Below, in pieces: positions 51,873 to 60,908 of a DNA stretch of 64,000 nucleotides. Position numbers and translations under genes: made by a program. This DNA comes from Mesorhizobium amorphae. GTDB taxonomy: Bacteria; Pseudomonadota; Alphaproteobacteria; Rhizobiales; Rhizobiaceae. Below the pieces are notes generated by a model. The model searched no databases. It was not told the origin of the DNA and saw nothing but the letters and a program-made list of their open reading frames with translations. The stretch lies in assembly GCF_014843845.1 (NCBI RefSeq), contig NZ_JHQS01000055.1, positions 24,469-88,468 of the forward strand, written 5' to 3'. The first letter of the stretch is position 1. Every line of letters starts with the position of its first letter.

Positions 51873-54554
51873 CTATTCGCTGAACAGCGTCAGCTTTCGA
51901 AAGAAAGCATTGGTCGGAAAACCATTGGGCGTCCCCGCAAAACGCACCGTAAGAACGATAGAAAGCGGCATCTTGCGCCTGGCGTGAAGCATCACCGCCA
52001 GGGGGTGGCGCACGAATTTGTCTTTCACGGTCATCCACCCCGAAAAGGCAATCGTTTGGGCAGCGATGTCCTGCTGCCAGTCTATGGTTTGATCGCGGCG
52101 GGCGAGAGCCAGGGCGAAGTCCATTGCCGGTGCGTCGGCATGCGCGACTTCGACGATTGCTTCTATCTTGCGGAAGAAGGGCGGAAACTGATGATCAAGC
52201 GATGCGGCGACCGCACCCTCCAGATGCGGACGCAGGAACACTCCACCGCCATCCGGTGCGACCAGGAGCAAGGGGAGAGGCGAGGGGCGCGGTGTGAGCA
52301 GCCGTGCGCTCCTCAACATGTCGAAGCCGAGAGTGTTCGAGCCGACATCAGCGCGGCCCGGGTCACGGCGCTCATTGGCCTGGGGGCGTCCAAGCAAGCT
52401 GGCAGCCGTGTCGGGGCGACCGATCGATGCGGCAATGGCGGCGAGTTTCGCCATGGCGGCATCGCTGTTCGGCTCGACGTCGCAGAGCTCCAGATATTTC
52501 TGATTGGCGGGTGTATACTTCAGGTTTTCGCGCGCGCTTTCGATCTCGGATTGCGCCGTATTCTGGGCGATGGCCAACTTGTAGAGCTGCCCCAAATCAC
52601 CGAATTGGCTTGACCTGAACGCTTCCATGACGGGGAGGCGATTGTCGTACCAATTCGATGTCCGGAACATTCCGTCAGGCTTCGAGCGGTACCAGTAGAG
52701 CGGTTTTGGAATAGGCCTGAGCTTGAGCCCGGCAAGCGAGGCTCGCGCAAAGAATTCCCAGTCGTGCATGGCGTAGCCCGGTTGCTCGATCCAGAACCCG
52801 ATCTGTGCAAAGACGGATCGACGCACCATCGCATTGGCATCGCCATAGACATTGTGGATCAGGCCAAGCGCGTCGGGACCACCCAATGGCAAATACTGGA
52901 TCAGCCCATCGGCCCGGTCCCCGGGCACGAAATCCTCATAGAAGATCAATTGGAACGCGGTGCAGATGTCCGCGCCTGAAATTGCCAAGGCGCGCACGAA
53001 ATGGTCGACAGCCTCCGGAAACAGCGCGTTGTCATCGTCGACGAACAGGATCAGCTCGCCATGCGCGGCACGGATGCCGGCATTTCGCGCCGCGCCGAGA
53101 TGCCGGTGCGGCCGCCGCAGGATCTTCCATCCGCGCCGACGGAAGGTCGGCTCCAACGCATCCAGCAATCGCCTGGCTTCGTCCAGGTCGCTTCCGTCGT
53201 CGACCAGCACCAGCTCCAGGTGATCGTAGGTCTGCGCTTCGATCGCCGCGATCGCCTGTTTCAGATAGAGCGGCCGGTTGCGATGGGCCATGACGATCGA
53301 GACCAGCGGTGACGATCCGGCGCCTTTATGGATGCGCCTCCGCTTGGCCGGCGTCGGCAAATTGCGCGTATCCAGCCATGACTGACGGCATTGGTTGAGG
53401 CTGTCGATCGGCAATGGGCGAGGGGGATCCTTGAGCGCCGCCAGGATCGCCTGCGCCAAAGCGGCAGCGTCGGCATCGACCAGTCGCGGTTGCCTTGCCT
53501 GTGGCTTCCAGGTCTCGGCATGCGCGCCGACATTGGTTGCAACGAATGGCAATCCCGCCTCGATGCATGCGGCGACGGCTCCGCCGGTCGATGCGGCGCG
53601 GGCGGGTATGACGGCAAGCGCGCCGGCGCGCGTGGCGTAGTCGAGCTTTGCCGCAAAGTTCGCGCGCGGCAACATGTTGAGCTTGAACGGCCACCGCTCG
53701 GCGCGTCGCAGAAGCAGGCCACCACTGTGCTCGCCCATGATCTTTCCGAATGGTCCGAATGCGGTGACCGTCAGGCCTTTGGGCGCCGTCGGCGCCAGGA
53801 TGTCCAATGCATCGCACAACAGCGTCATGCCATCGCGAAGGTGCCATCCGGCAAAGGCGACAAGTTCTTTTGATCTCTGTTTCCCGACCGACGATCGCGC
53901 GCCTGCCTGGTCGATCCGATCCTGGAGCAGCGGCGTCACCACCGCCTTCTTCACCTTCCAATCTTTCGACAACATCCACTTGCGCAGTGCGGCAGACGCG
54001 CAGATCGTGCTGTCGGCCATCTCCGCGCAATATTTCTCCATGTAGGTCACGGCAATTGCGTCGGTGCTTCCCATGAAAGCTCTTTCGGCTTCATGTGCCC
54101 ATTCCAGCGGCGCGTGGGCGATGACCACAACCGGCGGAGCGGCAAAGGCCCCGGTCTCGACCGCCAGCAGCGTATAGTAGGGCAAAGCGCCCTCGAGGGG
54201 CGCGTAGGCCAGATCGTGGCCGGACCGTTCGAGGTAGTGCAGCAGCGCAGCGGACTGGCTCTCGGGCGTCGCCAGCGAAGGAAGCAGCTGATCGGACTTG
54301 TCGAGCACTTCCAGTCGGACATAGGCCGCCTCAAACTCACGGTGACGCGCTGCCACCTCCTCGGAGGAAGGCACATCGCTCCCGGGAACCCATAGCAGGG
54401 TGACCTCGTCACCGTCCCCGGCGAAAAGCCTGGCCAGTTCGGCCATGGCTGTGTCTTCGTCGTCGCCAAGCCCGATCTCCCGCGTCACGACACAGACACG
54501 GCGAGGCCTGCCTTGCGGCTCTAACGGCCTCCGCTCCTTGCCACCAACGCCCAT
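51873..54554 (-). CDS. large two-domain glycosyltransferase, paralogue of the 46960-50262 protein
   Basis: An 893-residue protein with the same architecture: N-terminal GT-B-like domain (residues ~20-400; ELVAFAGWHLRDGMTLLCDA), a GT2 domain (~415-640; PLVSIVMAHRNRPLYLKQAI, LVDDGSDLD, FVDDDN, MHDWEFF), and the shared C-terminal module (GGVFLRPHLEGAVAASL... NAFFRKLTLFSE). It lacks the ~200-residue beta-rich insert of its paralogue. Probably makes a related glycosidic linkage in the same polysaccharide. The ATG at 54554 is clear. Confidence 0.85.
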   Translation of the reverse strand: MGVGGKERRPLEPQGRPRRVCVVTREIGLGDDEDTAMAELARLFAGDGDEVTLLWVPGSDVPSSEEVAARHREFEAAYVRLEVLDKSDQLLPSLATPESQSAALLHYLERSGHDLAYAPLEGALPYYTLLAVETGAFAAPPVVVIAHAPLEWAHEAERAFMGSTDAIAVTYMEKYCAEMADSTICASAALRKWMLSKDWKVKKAVVTPLLQDRIDQAGARSSVGKQRSKELVAFAGWHLRDGMTLLCDALDILAPTAPKGLTVTAFGPFGKIMGEHSGGLLLRRAERWPFKLNMLPRANFAAKLDYATRAGALAVIPARAASTGGAVAACIEAGLPFVATNVGAHAETWKPQARQPRLVDADAAALAQAILAALKDPPRPLPIDSLNQCRQSWLDTRNLPTPAKRRRIHKGAGSSPLVSIVMAHRNRPLYLKQAIAAIEAQTYDHLELVLVDDGSDLDEARRLLDALEPTFRRRGWKILRRPHRHLGAARNAGIRAAHGELILFVDDDNALFPEAVDHFVRALAISGADICTAFQLIFYEDFVPGDRADGLIQYLPLGGPDALGLIHNVYGDANAMVRRSVFAQIGFWIEQPGYAMHDWEFFARASLAGLKLRPIPKPLYWYRSKPDGMFRTSNWYDNRLPVMEAFRSSQFGDLGQLYKLAIAQNTAQSEIESARENLKYTPANQKYLELCDVEPNSDAAMAKLAAIAASIGRPDTAASLLGRPQANERRDPGRADVGSNTLGFDMLRSARLLTPRPSPLPLLLVAPDGGGVFLRPHLEGAVAASLDHQFPPFFRKIEAIVEVAHADAPAMDFALALARRDQTIDWQQDIAAQTIAFSGWMTVKDKFVRHPLAVMLHARRKMPLSIVLTVRFAGTPNGFPTNAFFRKLTLFSE

Positions 54555-54790
54555 CGAAGTTCCTCTGATCCAATTCCGCCGCGCGCGCTTCCGCAGCGTG
54601 GTCCATCGACAATGATGCCTGCGCCGGGTTTACTTTTCAGTGATCATCCTTCAGCGCCATTGGTAAACCAAATCGTCAAGCAGGTTCTAAAACACCTGTA
54701 CAATCAATCGACTGTTACAACTTTAGCGATACGGAATAATCAATCTTTACGCCTCCCAGCTAGGCATTGACGGCATAGCAGGAGGCGCAA

Positions 54791-55306
54791 ATGAAAACGA
54801 CAATGAAGTTTCTCGGCGCGCTCGGTTTGATGGGCGCACTGGTCTCGGCAAGCACCGCAGGTGAATTGCTGCGCCCAAGCATCAAGCTCGGCACTGCCAA
54901 CGTCAAGACGATCAGCGGCGATCGCGGCGGCTATGTGATCGACTATGCCATCCGTGTGCTGAAAATGCGCCGCAGCGGCGGCTTTGTGCGCTTCAACGGC
55001 GCGTGCGACTCGGCCTGCACCCTGTACCTGGCAATGCCCAAGGGCAAAGTGTGTGTCACACAGAGGGCGTCGTTCGGCTTCCACCTGCCCTATGGCGCTG
55101 GGGCGCGGGGCAACCAGGTAGCCGCGAATTTCATGATGAAGAACTACCCAGGCTGGGTTCGCAGCTGGATCGCGAAGCGCGGTGGGCTCAAGGGCTCCAT
55201 CGCGACCATGACATACGCGGATGCCAGCCGCTACCTGCCAACCTGTCCGTCCGAACAGCGTATGGCCATCGCAAACCTGGGTCCGACACGCCTGCGTGGC
55301 GGCTGA
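54791..55306 (+). CDS. secreted ClpP-fold protein (serine-protease-like), function unknown
   Basis: A 171-residue protein with a signal peptide (residues 1-23). NGACDSACTLYLAM (Ser74) and ASFGFHLPYG (His98) correspond to the nucleophile and His of the ClpP/crotonase fold seen in COG3904-like periplasmic proteins. Cysteines flank the active serine. GGAGGCGCAA precedes the ATG. Single gene with a strong hairpin downstream. Confidence 0.75.
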   Translation: MKTTMKFLGALGLMGALVSASTAGELLRPSIKLGTANVKTISGDRGGYVIDYAIRVLKMRRSGGFVRFNGACDSACTLYLAMPKGKVCVTQRASFGFHLPYGAGARGNQVAANFMMKNYPGWVRSWIAKRGGLKGSIATMTYADASRYLPTCPSEQRMAIANLGPTRLRGG

Positions 55307-55332
55307 TCGCAAGCCGGTGCTGAAAAGTATCG

Positions 55333-55364
55333 CGACGGCCGGCGCTCGAAAGCGCCGGCCGTCG
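55333..55364 (+). terminator. strong hairpin after the ClpP-fold gene
   Basis: A 14-bp GC-rich stem (CGACGGCCGGCGCT / AGCGCCGGCCGTCG) closed by a CGAA tetraloop, 27 bp after the stop codon and followed by TTGATT. The weak T-run makes it an imperfect but likely terminator. Confidence 0.65.
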
Positions 55365-55449
55365 TTGATTCATGCGGCAGTCCCGAATTGCATGGACCGG
55401 GCATTTGTATATTTTCCGATCCATGTCCCCTGTTTCAGGTTTGAAGCGA

Positions 55450-56190
55450 ATGCAGTCTTGCCAAAAGTTCGTCCTTCTCGCTTCGCCCAGAACCGGATCT
55501 CAAGCACTCAATAGCCATCTCAATCAGTATGACGGGATGGTGATGCACGGCGAAGTCTTCAATCCGAGCTTCGTCGGACTGCGCCATGACTACCACGAGA
55601 AAATGAACCTGGAGCGTGAAGACGTTGCCGCGCGGGATGCCGACCCCGACCAGTTCATTGCGCAGATCTTCGACGATCCCTCGGCTCGCTTTGTCGGCTT
55701 TCACATATTTCCCGACCAGACACGTGCGGCCGTTCTTCCCGTGCTCGAGGATGAAAGCGTCAAGAAGCTCTGGCTTGTGAGGAACCCGGTCGCGTCCTTT
55801 GTTTCATTGCTTGAGGCCGAGGCTTCCGGAGTCTGGATTCTTCATGCCTCGGAACCGTTGCCCGCTGGCGACTACCGGCAAAAAGTGCATTTCGACATCG
55901 ACCGGTTCAATGCGTACCTCTACGAGCTGAACCTGTTTCGGACCAAGATAAGATCCGTGCTGTTCGAAACCGGGCAGCCGTATTTCCCGATCCACTATAG
56001 TGACATCGCCGATCCTCTGGTTGGTAACGCCATCATAGCCTATCTCGGCGGCGACCAGCGCCTGGACCATTTCGAGATCGATATCGTAAAGCCGCCACCG
56101 CGCCCGTTTGTCGAGCGCATCGAGAATTACTGGGAATTCACCGCCTATTTCAGAGCCATTTCTTCGGAAGCTCTGTACGCGTTCGGGTGA
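55450..56190 (+). CDS. NodH/Stf0-like sulfotransferase
   Basis: A 246-residue protein. ASPRTGSQALNSHL is the 5'-phosphosulfate-binding loop (residues ~12-18) and VRNPVASFVSLLEAE the 3'-phosphate-binding motif of PAPS-dependent sulfotransferases. The order and spacing resemble NodH-like enzymes that sulfate Nod factors or LPS/capsule in rhizobia. In this polysaccharide neighbourhood a surface glycan is the likelier acceptor; inference. ATG 55450 chosen as it leaves the P-loop at the N-terminus; ATG 55423 is an alternative. Confidence 0.82.
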   Translation: MQSCQKFVLLASPRTGSQALNSHLNQYDGMVMHGEVFNPSFVGLRHDYHEKMNLEREDVAARDADPDQFIAQIFDDPSARFVGFHIFPDQTRAAVLPVLEDESVKKLWLVRNPVASFVSLLEAEASGVWILHASEPLPAGDYRQKVHFDIDRFNAYLYELNLFRTKIRSVLFETGQPYFPIHYSDIADPLVGNAIIAYLGGDQRLDHFEIDIVKPPPRPFVERIENYWEFTAYFRAISSEALYAFG

Positions 56191-56710
56191 GGTCTCGGGG
56201 CGACGTCCTCTGGCGAGGGCAAGATCGTCGCGAATGTCTTGCGGTGTCGGAAATTCGCCGGCTTCCAATTCTTGCGGAGGCTCGAACCTGCCGACAGCCG
56301 CCGAACGGGCAGTTGGTGCCAAACAGTAGGCTGCACATCGACAAGGTCGCACCGACGGCAGCGGGACCAGCATGTACAACAGTGGCTCGCTATGGATCAA
56401 TGGCCCCTTCGTCGAGGGATGCGTGTGGAACTGGGCGCACCTGAAGCGCGTCGAACGGACCGCGTTTTGAGGCGCGCAGCAAAACCAATCGATCGCATTT
56501 TAATAATATCCGGCGCAGCGGCGAAGGGCGGTGCTCACCACGCCGCTTGCCCGAATCTTAATAAGCATCGCCTAATATTCTCGCGGAAGGAAAGGGCTGT
56601 TCACACGGCGCAAAGGCGATCAGCGTGAATCTGTCGCCGCTCGCCCTGGATCTGTGGCCCGAGCCGGGGGGCGCGAGCCGGGGGCAAGAGGTTGGCGCAG
56701 GCTCTGCCCG
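56191..56710. other. 520-bp stretch without a recognised gene
   Basis: Between the sulfotransferase and the minus-strand epimerase gene. Several short open frames exist on both strands, none with recognisable motifs. One 32-residue plus-strand frame (56372-56470, beginning MYNSGSLWINGPFVEG) reads like protein but lacks a ribosome-binding site, so it may be a gene remnant. The AT-richer zone at 56495-56590 has a TTAATAAT-like patch. Confidence 0.35.
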
Positions 56711-57685
56711 CTACCTCTTGCCCTCCGGCCGCCATTCCTGGCGATACCAGTCGACGAAATTCCGCAAACCTTCCTCGATCGGCACCTTCGGCTTGAAGCC
56801 GAAATCCCGCTCCAGCGCACTGGTGTCGGCATAGGTCTTCTCGACCTCGCCGGCCTGCATGGGCTCGTTGTGGCGTATCGCCTTGACCCCGAGCAAGCTT
56901 TCCAGCGTATCGATGAAACGACCGAGATGGACCGGCTGGCTGTTGCCGATATTGTAAAGGGCGTGCCCGCCGATTGGTGGCTTGTCGAGGACGGCGACGA
57001 CGCCGTCGACGATGTCGTCGACATAGGTGAAGTCGCGCCACATCTCGCCATGGTTGAAGACCCGGATCGGCGAGCCCGCAAGCATCGCCTCGGTGAAGAT
57101 CCAGCTCGCCATGTCGGGCCGGCCCCACGGGCCGTAGACGGTGAAGAAGCGCAGACCGGTCTGCGGCAGGCCGAACAGATGCGAATAGGTCGAGCTCATC
57201 AGCTCGTCGGCCTTCTTGGTCGCGGCGTAGATCGACACCGGGTCGTCGACGCGGTCGCTCTCCGAAAACGGCACCTTGGTGTTGCCGCCATAGACCGAGC
57301 TCGACGAGGCGTAGACGAGGTGCTCGATGTCGGGCGCAGCCCGGCAGAGTTCGAGAATTTCCAGATGGCCGGCAATGTTGGCGTGGATATAGGCGCGCGG
57401 ATTTTCCAGCGAATAGCGCACGCCCGCCTGGGCTGCCAGATGCACGATCTTGCGGACCGGCCGCTTGCCAAGCACCGCGGCCAGGACGCCTGGCTCGGCG
57501 ATATCCAGCTCGTGGAACGAAAATCCCGTCCTGCCGGCAAGCCGGGCGAGCCGCGCCACTTTCAGCGCCGGATCGTAATAGGCGTTCATGTTGTCGACGC
57601 CGACGACCTCGTCGCCGCGGTCCAGAAGCCGCTGGCAGACATGACTGCCGATGAAGCCCGCGGCACCGGTCACAACTATCGGCAT
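56711..57685 (-). CDS. UDP-glucuronate 4-epimerase-like NAD-dependent epimerase
   Basis: A 324-residue extended SDR: VTGAAGFIGSHVCQRLLDRG binds NAD, SSSSVYGGNTKVPFSE has the catalytic Ser, YAATKKADEL the Tyr-x-x-x-Lys, and VYGPWGRPDMA is typical of UDP-glucuronate epimerases (LpsL/GAE type). It makes UDP-galacturonate from UDP-glucuronate for LPS or capsule. First in a block with polyprenyl glycosyltransferase and flippase-like genes, 27 bp after the glycosyltransferase gene. Confidence 0.88.
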   Translation of the reverse strand: MPIVVTGAAGFIGSHVCQRLLDRGDEVVGVDNMNAYYDPALKVARLARLAGRTGFSFHELDIAEPGVLAAVLGKRPVRKIVHLAAQAGVRYSLENPRAYIHANIAGHLEILELCRAAPDIEHLVYASSSSVYGGNTKVPFSESDRVDDPVSIYAATKKADELMSSTYSHLFGLPQTGLRFFTVYGPWGRPDMASWIFTEAMLAGSPIRVFNHGEMWRDFTYVDDIVDGVVAVLDKPPIGGHALYNIGNSQPVHLGRFIDTLESLLGVKAIRHNEPMQAGEVEKTYADTSALERDFGFKPKVPIEEGLRNFVDWYRQEWRPEGKR

Positions 57686-57712
57686 AGAACCCCCCAGAGC
57701 TTTGCGATCAGG

Positions 57713-58762
57713 TCACCGGCTGGGGCGATACCAGCCGTCGCCGTCATTGTCACCGGGCGCCGATTGCGGACGCGCGATATAGGCCGATGACCCGTTCGCC
57801 TCGTGATAGACGCGCGCCAGCATTTCCGCCAGCACGCCCGACGTCACCATCTGTACCCCGGCGATGAGCAAGAAGAAGCCTGTGAACAGCATCGGGCGCG
57901 TTCCGATGTCCTGGCCGAAAAACAGCTTCAGGCCGAACAGATAGGTAAGGATCAGCGAGCCCAGCGCGCCCAGCACGATGCCGATGCCGCCGAAGAAATG
58001 CCCGGGCCGCGTGCGATAGCGCATGAAGAAATACATGAAGACCAGATCGAGGACGACCCTGAAGGTGCGCGAAATGCCGTATTTGGACTGGCCGTGGATC
58101 CGCGCATGGTGCGTCACCACTTCCTGCGCGATGCGCCGTGGTGTCGTCACCGTGGCGAGCCAGGCCGGGATGAAGCGGTGCATCTCGCCATAGAGCCTGA
58201 CGCTGCGGATGACGTTGCCGCGATAGACCTTGAGGCTGCAGCCATAGTCCTTGAGGCGCACGCCGGTGACGCGCGCGATCAGCGAGTTGGCGATGCGCGA
58301 AGGCAGCCTGCGCATCAAAAGCCCTTCCTGGCGGTCCTTGCGCCAGCCGACCACCAGGTCGAGATCCTCGGTCAGCAGCCGGTAGACCATGCGCGGGATG
58401 TCGAAGGGGTCGTTCTGCAGGTCGCCGTCGATCGTGGCGATGACCTCGCCGCGCGCCGCGTCCATGCCTGCCTGCATCGCCGCCGTCTGCTTGTAGTTGC
58501 GCACCAGCTCGACCGCATGCACATGCGGGCCGTAATGCGCCGCCAGGCGCTTGATCTCGCCTGGCGTCGCGTCGGTGCTGCCGTCGTCCACCAGCACCAC
58601 CTCCCACGGTTGGCTGTAATGCTCCATCGCCTGGTGAATGCGCGCCAGCAGCGGCTCGACGTTTTCGGCCTCGTTGTACATGGGAACGACGATCGACAGC
58701 GTGTGCTCCGGCATGACCGCGCCCTCGGGCAGTCCCGAAGCGGGGATGGGCAATACGTTCAT
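57713..58762 (-). CDS. polyprenyl-phosphate glycosyltransferase (GT2, ArnC/GtrB/DPM1-like)
   Basis: A 349-residue protein: TLSIVVPMYNEAENVEPLLA, VVLVDDGSTDAT, TIDGDLQNDP (D-x-D) and GWRKDRQEG are the DPM1/GtrB signature; two C-terminal membrane hairpins follow (residues ~245-320). Such enzymes put a sugar on undecaprenyl phosphate at the inner membrane. The ATG at 58762 overlaps the flippase-like gene by 4 nt; the conserved part starts at residue 17. Confidence 0.9.
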   Translation of the reverse strand: MNVLPIPASGLPEGAVMPEHTLSIVVPMYNEAENVEPLLARIHQAMEHYSQPWEVVLVDDGSTDATPGEIKRLAAHYGPHVHAVELVRNYKQTAAMQAGMDAARGEVIATIDGDLQNDPFDIPRMVYRLLTEDLDLVVGWRKDRQEGLLMRRLPSRIANSLIARVTGVRLKDYGCSLKVYRGNVIRSVRLYGEMHRFIPAWLATVTTPRRIAQEVVTHHARIHGQSKYGISRTFRVVLDLVFMYFFMRYRTRPGHFFGGIGIVLGALGSLILTYLFGLKLFFGQDIGTRPMLFTGFFLLIAGVQMVTSGVLAEMLARVYHEANGSSAYIARPQSAPGDNDGDGWYRPSR

Positions 58763-59751
58763 GGCGATGACTTCCTTGCAGAGCCGACGGCCGGGTTTCC
58801 CGGCACGGTCGATTTCGAGGGAAACAGCCAGGCGATCGCGCCCGTCGCGATGGCCGAGCAGAAGATGAACAGATGTAGTGCCAGCGCCGCCTGCAGGCCA
58901 CTCTTGATGGCAATGCCGGAATAGAGCAGCGCAGCCGCCGCTCCCGCCTCATAGGTGCCGAAGCCGGCGACGCCTTGCACTGGAAGAATGGCTGCGGCCT
59001 CGGCGCCGACGGCCCCGGGAAAGGCGGTCTGCAAAGACGTGCCCAGCAGCATGGCCAGCAGCCAACCCTGCACGGCAAGCTTCAGCGCCCAGTTGGCGAC
59101 CGTCCACCACCAGCCGTAGCGCGACCGCCCGGTCGCCTCGGTGAAAATGTCGCGCAGCATGCCGAGCTTCGCAACGATCCTGCCGCGTGCCGCCCAGTCA
59201 TGCGGCGCGCGCGCCCATCGCGGCAGATACCAGGCGACCGCGATCAGCGCCGCGATCCCCGCCGCCCTCAGCGCGGGATTGAGGCCCGGCCACACCAGGC
59301 AGGCGAGCACGCCAACGACGAAGGCGTCCTGCAGCCTGAACCACAGCAGCGAGGCGCTGGCGCGCATGAGCGGTATGCCGAAGACCTGCCGCAACAGCAG
59401 TGGAAAGGCGGTCTCGCCGCCGCGCAAGGGCACCACGTTGATCATGGCATTGTGGATCAGAATGACGCGCAGGCAGGCGCCGAAACGGCCGTTCACCTCG
59501 TCGCGGAACTCGTCGCAGACGCGCAGCGCCCGCAGCACATAGGTGACGAACAGCGCCAGCGCGACAGCCGCGAATGCGCCGGGTGTGATACTGGCGAAGG
59601 CATCGCCGACCATCTTCCAGCGCGAGTCGCTGGCGAGCCAGGCCAGCAGCGCCAGCGTCACGACAATCGAGACTATTCTTTTCAACCAATTCTCCGCCGC
59701 TTGCGCGGGCCTATAGTGCTGGGCGGCGCCGGACCCATTGTTCTGCTGCAC
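58759..59751 (-). CDS. flippase-like membrane protein (UPF0104 / LPG-synthase transmembrane family)
   Basis: A ~330-residue protein with about eight membrane segments and the family's ALRVCDEFRDEV, NVVPLRGGETAFPLLL and QGVAGFGTYEAGAAA motifs. This family is proposed to flip lipid-linked sugars; the bound DPM1-like neighbour fits that. The start is uncertain: GTG at 59751 is used, but the frame is open further up and TTG near 59687 would begin at LKRIVSIVV. Overlaps the glycosyltransferase gene by ATGA. Confidence 0.82.
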   Translation of the reverse strand: MQQNNGSGAAQHYRPAQAAENWLKRIVSIVVTLALLAWLASDSRWKMVGDAFASITPGAFAAVALALFVTYVLRALRVCDEFRDEVNGRFGACLRVILIHNAMINVVPLRGGETAFPLLLRQVFGIPLMRASASLLWFRLQDAFVVGVLACLVWPGLNPALRAAGIAALIAVAWYLPRWARAPHDWAARGRIVAKLGMLRDIFTEATGRSRYGWWWTVANWALKLAVQGWLLAMLLGTSLQTAFPGAVGAEAAAILPVQGVAGFGTYEAGAAAALLYSGIAIKSGLQAALALHLFIFCSAIATGAIAWLFPSKSTVPGNPAVGSARKSSP

Positions 59752-60125
59752 CCGTACCCCGCACTGCTCGTTTGTTGAGTGCACGGGTAGATCCCCGGGA
59801 AGCAACCATGAGCCTCGACGTTTCGGCCGCGTTGAGGTGTGGCGGTTATAGATCACCAGACTACGCGAATCCACCAACTTGGTCGTCGACGGATATGGAG
59901 CATGCCGACGGGGCGTCGACAGTATCGGCATGCACCACAAATCCTTGATTTTGCAGTCTGTCACGAGAGTTCGCCACGTTCGCGACCGGCCCTCCCGGAA
60001 AGGTTGACATCGTTCTTCGCGCGGCGATTAATAGTGTGCAGGTAGTAACGGCAGTGCCTTGCAATCCCCGGTCTCTTCCAGGAAATATTCGGCCAACCCC
60101 GCACCATTGAGAAGCGAATACCGAA
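59752..60125. other. 374-bp divergent region between flippase-like and DUF995 genes
   Basis: No recognised gene. Holds the promoter of the DUF995 gene (see the next entry) and presumably that of the leftward epimerase/glycosyltransferase block. Confidence 0.4.
60004..60033 (+). promoter_or_regulatory. sigma-70-like promoter of the DUF995 gene
   Basis: TTGACA (60004-60009) is a perfect -35; TTAATA (60028-60033) is an acceptable -10 at 18-bp spacing. It lies 92 bp before the DUF995 start codon. Confidence 0.5.
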
Positions 60126-60695
60126 ATGCGATCGCTCGCCATGACAACCAAAAGGGGATCTGGGGCGCAACCCCATCGCCGTGCCGCATCCCTAGCGCCT
60201 CTCCTGGCCATCTGCTGTCAGATTGCGCTTCTCGGAACCGCGAATGCGGCCGCCAAGGACAAAGCGCCTGCGGAGGCAGATGCCTCGGCCACTGTGCCGT
60301 CCGCCTATGAGCTGCAAGTTCTTTACCAGAACCGCACCTGGGTCTGGAAGGATGGCGCGGCCTACTTTGCCAAGGACAACAGGCGCCTGCGGGCCTGGAC
60401 CAGCCAGGACACGTCGTGGGTCGCGGAAGGCAGGTGGTTGGTCACAAAGGACGGCAAGATGTGCATGGAAGCCGCCTGGCGGTCCAAAGACTACCCCGGC
60501 AAGCTTGGGCGTACATGCTTTAGCCACCGTATCAACGGCGGCAACATCGAGCAGCGCAAGGATCCGGATGGGCAGTGGTACAGCTTCAAACACTCTGCCG
60601 AAGAACCCAGCGACGAGTACAAGAAATTCGAGCAAGGCGACACCAGGGGCGCGCAGTTCGAAGAGACCCGCAAACTGGTCGAATCCAAGAGCTAG
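60126..60695 (+). CDS. DUF995-family secreted protein
   Basis: A 189-residue protein with a signal peptide (membrane segment ~residues 22-40, cleavage near ANAAAK). The rest matches DUF995 (PF06191): ELQVLYQNRTWVWKDGAAYF, DNRRLRAWTSQDTSWVAEGR, GKMCMEAAWRSKDYPG and RTCFSHRI. This family is mostly from rhizobia and its role is unknown. The ATG five codons later is an alternative start. Confidence 0.8.
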   Translation: MRSLAMTTKRGSGAQPHRRAASLAPLLAICCQIALLGTANAAAKDKAPAEADASATVPSAYELQVLYQNRTWVWKDGAAYFAKDNRRLRAWTSQDTSWVAEGRWLVTKDGKMCMEAAWRSKDYPGKLGRTCFSHRINGGNIEQRKDPDGQWYSFKHSAEEPSDEYKKFEQGDTRGAQFEETRKLVESKS

Positions 60696-60755
60696 CCCCC
60701 GGCTGGAGCAAGGCATTGGATCAAGCATAAATCAGGCTCGCTGAGACTAAAGCCC

Positions 60756-60908
60756 TCACTCCAGCTCAGCGAGCCCACGCCCCGACAAGCTACATACAGG
60801 GACGACAACCAGCCTTGCGGGCTGGTATTTCTGACCGGCGCATTTCGCTTGCCATGCGGCCCACAAGGCCGTGGCAAGCACCGGGAAAAACCATTGCAGT
60901 GACATCAT
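60756..60908 (-). CDS. possible microprotein overlapping galE
   Basis: A 50-residue frame whose ATG at 60908 overlaps the galE stop by 4 nt (ATGA). The N-terminus MMSLQWFFPVLATALWAAWQ is a single membrane segment; the rest is basic and hydrophobic. The tight overlap suggests translational coupling to galE. Not recognised; coding status uncertain. Confidence 0.4.
   Translation of the reverse strand: MMSLQWFFPVLATALWAAWQAKCAGQKYQPARLVVVPVCSLSGRGLAELE

Noticed and set aside
56239..56628. 129-residue plus-strand frame
   Set aside because: No recognisable motif; runs into the epimerase gene's convergent end region and looks like random open frame.
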